Source of the DNA: Dehalococcoidales bacterium
GTDB taxonomy: Bacteria > Chloroflexota > Dehalococcoidia > Dehalococcoidales > CSSed11-197
Length of the DNA: 24,953 bases
Assembly: GCA_028705415.1 (NCBI GenBank)
Contig: JAQWDO010000004.1
Location: 1-24,953, forward strand
Reading direction: 5' to 3'
Part shown: one piece after another, positions 23,180-24,953 of the stretch
Numbering within the stretch: the first letter of the stretch is position 1
Layout of the letters: every line of letters starts with the position of its first letter
The notes under the pieces: generated by a model
Databases searched by the model: none
The model's input: only the letters and a program-made list of their open reading frames with translations
Told to the model about the DNA's origin: nothing
Made by a program: the position numbers and the translations under genes

Positions 23180-24100
23180 TTGGCTAAAAACTATGCCATG
23201 GTAATTGTAAACCCGACAGCCGGAAGCGGGGCTACCGGACGAAAGTGGGAGAAAATTCGTGAGCATTTGACTGAAAGCGGTCTGGCTTATGATTACGAAT
23301 TTACGCGTTACCGGGGGCACGGTATTGAGCTTGCTCATGCTGCCAGCACAGATGGGTACAATTTCATTATAGTAGTTGGCGGCGATGGAACGGTTAATGA
23401 GGCAGCCAATGGAATCCTTAACTCTCCCAACCGGGAAAACACCACTCTCGGGGTGATCAATACGGGCACAGGCAGTGATTTTATTCGTACTGTTGGAACC
23501 CCCAAAGATCCGCTGGAAGCTTGCAAGTTTCTGGCGCGGCAGGAGCGGTTTTTGATTGATATCGGCCAGGTGGAATTTTACCATGACGGAGTAAAAACCA
23601 GCCGCTTCTTTGTTAATTATTGCGGTACCGGGTTCGACTCGGAAGTAGCCGAGGCTACAAACCGAATGCCCAGGCCTTCTTTCATATCCAACACTCTGCC
23701 TTATCTGGCGGCTTTGGTCTGTACTCTGGTTCGTTACCGTAATCGTGATATCCAGCTTACTATTGATGGCAAAAGCCGGCAGGGGCGTTTTCTGAGTGTG
23801 ATTGTTGCCAACGGACGTTACTTCGGCGGCGGGATGAAAATAGCTCCACAGGCTGAACTCAGTGATGGCAAGTTGAATGTTGTAACCGTTGAAGACATTG
23901 GGAAAATCGAGCTTTTAAAAGCTTTCCCGCGTATATACAAAGGAACTCATATCACCCATCCCAAGGTAAGTGTTGCCCTGGCTACCAGTGTCCAGGTGAC
24001 TCCTGAAGAGCGTATGCCGGTAAGTGCTGACGGAGAACTTCTGGGTGAAGGACCGGTTTCTTTCCGCCTGATTCCCCAGGCGCTTGCCATTGCCCGTTGA
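23180..24100 (+). CDS. Diacylglycerol kinase-family lipid kinase (YegS/BmrU-like)
   Basis: 306 residues, normal for the family. VNPTAGSG (10-17), the nucleotide-binding GGDGTVNEAANG at 67-78, and GTGSDFIRT (96-104) are the three conserved blocks of the DAGK catalytic domain. The C-terminal domain has NGRYFGGGMKIAPQAELSDGKLNVVTV (shown in parts as FGGGMKIAP and DGKLNVV). It probably phosphorylates diacylglycerol or a related lipid. The start is TTG, as no ATG or GTG suits the N-terminus, with the GCAGGCAGGCAG stretch as a weak ribosome binding site. It lies 25 bp after the deaminase gene and is likely in the same operon. Confidence 0.92.
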   Translation: MAKNYAMVIVNPTAGSGATGRKWEKIREHLTESGLAYDYEFTRYRGHGIELAHAASTDGYNFIIVVGGDGTVNEAANGILNSPNRENTTLGVINTGTGSDFIRTVGTPKDPLEACKFLARQERFLIDIGQVEFYHDGVKTSRFFVNYCGTGFDSEVAEATNRMPRPSFISNTLPYLAALVCTLVRYRNRDIQLTIDGKSRQGRFLSVIVANGRYFGGGMKIAPQAELSDGKLNVVTVEDIGKIELLKAFPRIYKGTHITHPKVSVALATSVQVTPEERMPVSADGELLGEGPVSFRLIPQALAIAR

Positions 24101-24119
24101 TATTGATGAAACGGGCAAT
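24089..24119. terminator. Hairpin across the convergent lipid-kinase/dUTPase junction
   Basis: ATTGCCCGTT (24089-24098) and AACGGGCAAT (24110-24119) form a perfect 10-bp stem with an 11-base loop, taking in the last codons and stops of both genes. It lacks a U-tract on either strand, so it may act as a bidirectional hairpin terminator or as an RNA 3'-end stabiliser. Confidence 0.5.
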
Positions 24120-24634
24120 TACGCCAGGTTTTCTCCCTGGTAAGTTCCATTGTAACCCGTGGACGCTTCGTCAAGGGTAAGGAAAATCATCTGCACCACT
24201 CTGGCATCTTTTTCCACTATAAAACCTTTCGGATTTGAAACGGAAAGCATGGACTGGCCCCTTCCGGAATAACCCGGATCCCATACTGCAGTATGCACGG
24301 TTGCCCCGCTTCTGAGCAGGCTGGAGCGGGGGAGAACCAGCGCCATCAGGTTAAGCGGCAGGTTTACGGATTCATTGTAGGTAATGAGATAAGCCCCGGG
24401 AGCAAGGTGTACTTGTCCCTTATCATCAAATTTAAGAGCTTCAAGTTCCGAAACCAGTCTGTCCTGATTGGAACGGGTTATCCTTCCGGCTGAAGTGAAT
24501 GAAGCAACCTCCTTCAGGGTAAGGTCAATACCGCAAGGTTGGATCTGCTCGGTGATATTGACGCATCCTTTAACCAGGGCTGGATTTCGGTTGATCAGAC
24601 GCTTTATATGGCTTGAGTTGAGTACTCCTGGCAA
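24119..24634 (-). CDS. dut: Archaeal-type dUTP diphosphatase (dCTP-deaminase-like fold)
   Basis: 171 residues from the chosen start. Hydrolyses dUTP to dUMP, keeping uracil out of DNA. It belongs to the dCTP deaminase/dUTPase superfamily: PCGIDLTL, LPRSSLLRSG, TAVWDPGYSGRG, VVQMIF and YNGTYQGENL. In dCTP deaminases the catalytic Glu lies in a segment such as ITLELSN; the matching SMLSVSN here has Ser, so deamination is unlikely. The start is a TTG with GGAGG 5 bp upstream. An in-frame ATG four codons earlier (24646) has no Shine-Dalgarno and is the alternative, giving 175 residues. It is convergent with the lipid-kinase gene. Confidence 0.87.
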   Translation of the reverse strand: MPGVLNSSHIKRLINRNPALVKGCVNITEQIQPCGIDLTLKEVASFTSAGRITRSNQDRLVSELEALKFDDKGQVHLAPGAYLITYNESVNLPLNLMALVLPRSSLLRSGATVHTAVWDPGYSGRGQSMLSVSNPKGFIVEKDARVVQMIFLTLDEASTGYNGTYQGENLA

Positions 24635-24669
24635 GTTATCCTCCATAGCACTGTTTGTTTACCGGGCAT

Positions 24670-24699
24670 ACTTTAACTTGATGGAGTTCACGGAGTCAA
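24670..24699 (-). promoter_or_regulatory. dut: Candidate dut promoter TTGACT-N18-TAAAGT
   Basis: TTGACT (24694-24699) and TAAAGT (24670-24675, 4/6) on the minus strand, 18 bp apart, with a predicted start about 15-20 bases before the ATG at 24646. Confidence 0.4.
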
Positions 24700-24727
24700 A
24701 AACCGGCAATGCTTATCAAGTTTTATG

Positions 24728-24756
24728 TTGACCGCAGGGCATCATAAAGCTAAACT
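24728..24756 (+). promoter_or_regulatory. Candidate nnr promoter TTGACC-N17-TAAACT
   Basis: TTGACC at 24728-24733 and TAAACT (4/6) at 24751-24756 at ideal spacing; TATACT at 24758-24763 is an alternative -10 with poorer spacing. It is divergent from the dut promoter within a 138-bp gap. Confidence 0.45.
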
Positions 24757-24784
24757 CTATACTACTGCCAAAGGATGGGTTTTC

Positions 24785-24953
24785 ATGAAGCTGGTGACTG
24801 TTTCCGAAATGATTGCCATCGAGCATGAATCAGGGTTGAAAGGTGTTCCGCCTGCGCAACTGATGGAGCATGCCGGGCTTGCTGTAGCTGAAAAGGTTAT
24901 GGATTTCGCCGGTCATATCAGTAGCAAGAGGATAATGCTGCTGGTTGGACCCG
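24785..24953 (+). CDS. nnr: NAD(P)H-hydrate repair enzyme, N-terminal epimerase part (3' end outside window)
   Basis: The first 56 residues are visible; the gene runs off the window. MKLVTVSEMIAIEHES, LMEHAGLAVAEKV and IMLLVGP match the start of the YjeF_N epimerase domain of Nnr/NnrD, which repairs hydrated NAD(P)H. In many bacteria this domain is fused to a C-terminal dehydratase; whether that holds here cannot be seen. The ATG is preceded by AAAGGATG, about 8 bp upstream. The dUTPase gene is divergent. The NAD-repair role fits the NAD salvage genes upstream, although they belong to different operons. Confidence 0.9.
   Translation, partial: MKLVTVSEMIAIEHESGLKGVPPAQLMEHAGLAVAEKVMDFAGHISSKRIMLLVGP

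Noticed and set aside
24646..24646. ATG start for the dUTPase
   Set aside because: No Shine-Dalgarno is present for it, unlike the TTG at 24634, but it remains a possible alternative.
1..24953. Insertion sequences, CRISPR arrays, prophage genes or tRNAs
   Set aside because: No transposase or integrase motifs, direct repeat arrays or tRNA-like folds were seen apart from tmRNA.

Overview
The window reads as a compact chromosomal segment of a mid-GC bacterium, most likely a member of Chloroflexota close to the class Dehalococcoidia. The best single clue is the tmRNA on the minus strand: its tag reading frame decodes as GEPELVLAG, which differs by one residue from the GERELVLAG tag I recall for Dehalococcoides. 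Archaeal-looking versions of several enzymes (a two-domain dolichol-phosphate-mannose-synthase-like glycosyltransferase, a UPF0200-type P-loop kinase, an archaeal-type dUTPase) fit an anaerobic Chloroflexota genome. The assignment is an inference, not a measurement. I see no insertion sequence, phage, CRISPR array, plasmid function or tRNA; nearly all genes are chromosomal core or near-core.

Layout. 1-3048 (+): RNase Y (5' end cut by the window), YmdB phosphodiesterase, a PHP-domain phosphatase and PlsY acyltransferase, a tightly packed operon. 3045-4482 (-): a sirtuin and an endonuclease-III-like DNA glycosylase, overlapping by 8 bp and convergent on plsY. 4587-9767 (+): a polyprenyl-phosphate-mannose-synthase-like enzyme and a PMT-family mannosyltransferase, then ybeY, an iron-sulfur flavoprotein and tilS. 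9842-18361 (-): read in transcription order, smpB, ssrA (tmRNA), purF, then glyA, prs, a DUF2007 protein, secA and an unrecognised 217-residue protein. 18475-24100 (+): an ArsB/NhaD-superfamily permease; nicotinamidase, nicotinate phosphoribosyltransferase, CrcB fluoride channel and DUF190; then a P-loop kinase, dCMP deaminase and a lipid kinase. 24119-24634 (-): archaeal-type dUTPase. 24785-end (+): the first part of the NAD(P)H-hydrate repair enzyme.

How the genes connect. Several themes recur. RNA turnover and translation quality control: RNase Y, YbeY, TilS, SmpB and tmRNA. NAD economy: the sirtuin releases nicotinamide, PncA and PncB recycle it, and Nnr repairs damaged NAD(P)H. PRPP and one-carbon/purine metabolism: Prs, PurF and GlyA, with PncB also using PRPP. 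dUMP/dUTP control: dCMP deaminase and dUTPase. Cell-surface modification: mannose donor synthesis plus protein mannosylation, and lipid synthesis by PlsY and the lipid kinase.

Signals. Non-ATG starts are common and several are fixed by Shine-Dalgarno spacing (DUF2007, DUF190, the P-loop kinase, dUTPase). Two genes (the glycosylase and tilS) appear to be leaderless or nearly so, because a perfect TATAAT lies 6-9 bp before the start codon. The best-defined promoter is TTGACC-N17-TATAAT for purF, which also shows that purF starts at 17313 and not at the upstream in-frame ATG. I did not find a clearly new system. The items most worth following up are the unrecognised protein behind secA, the lysine-less glycosylase, the Ser-for-Glu dUTPase, the leaderless promoters, and short dyads at the tilS, glyA, ybeY and mannosyltransferase promoters.
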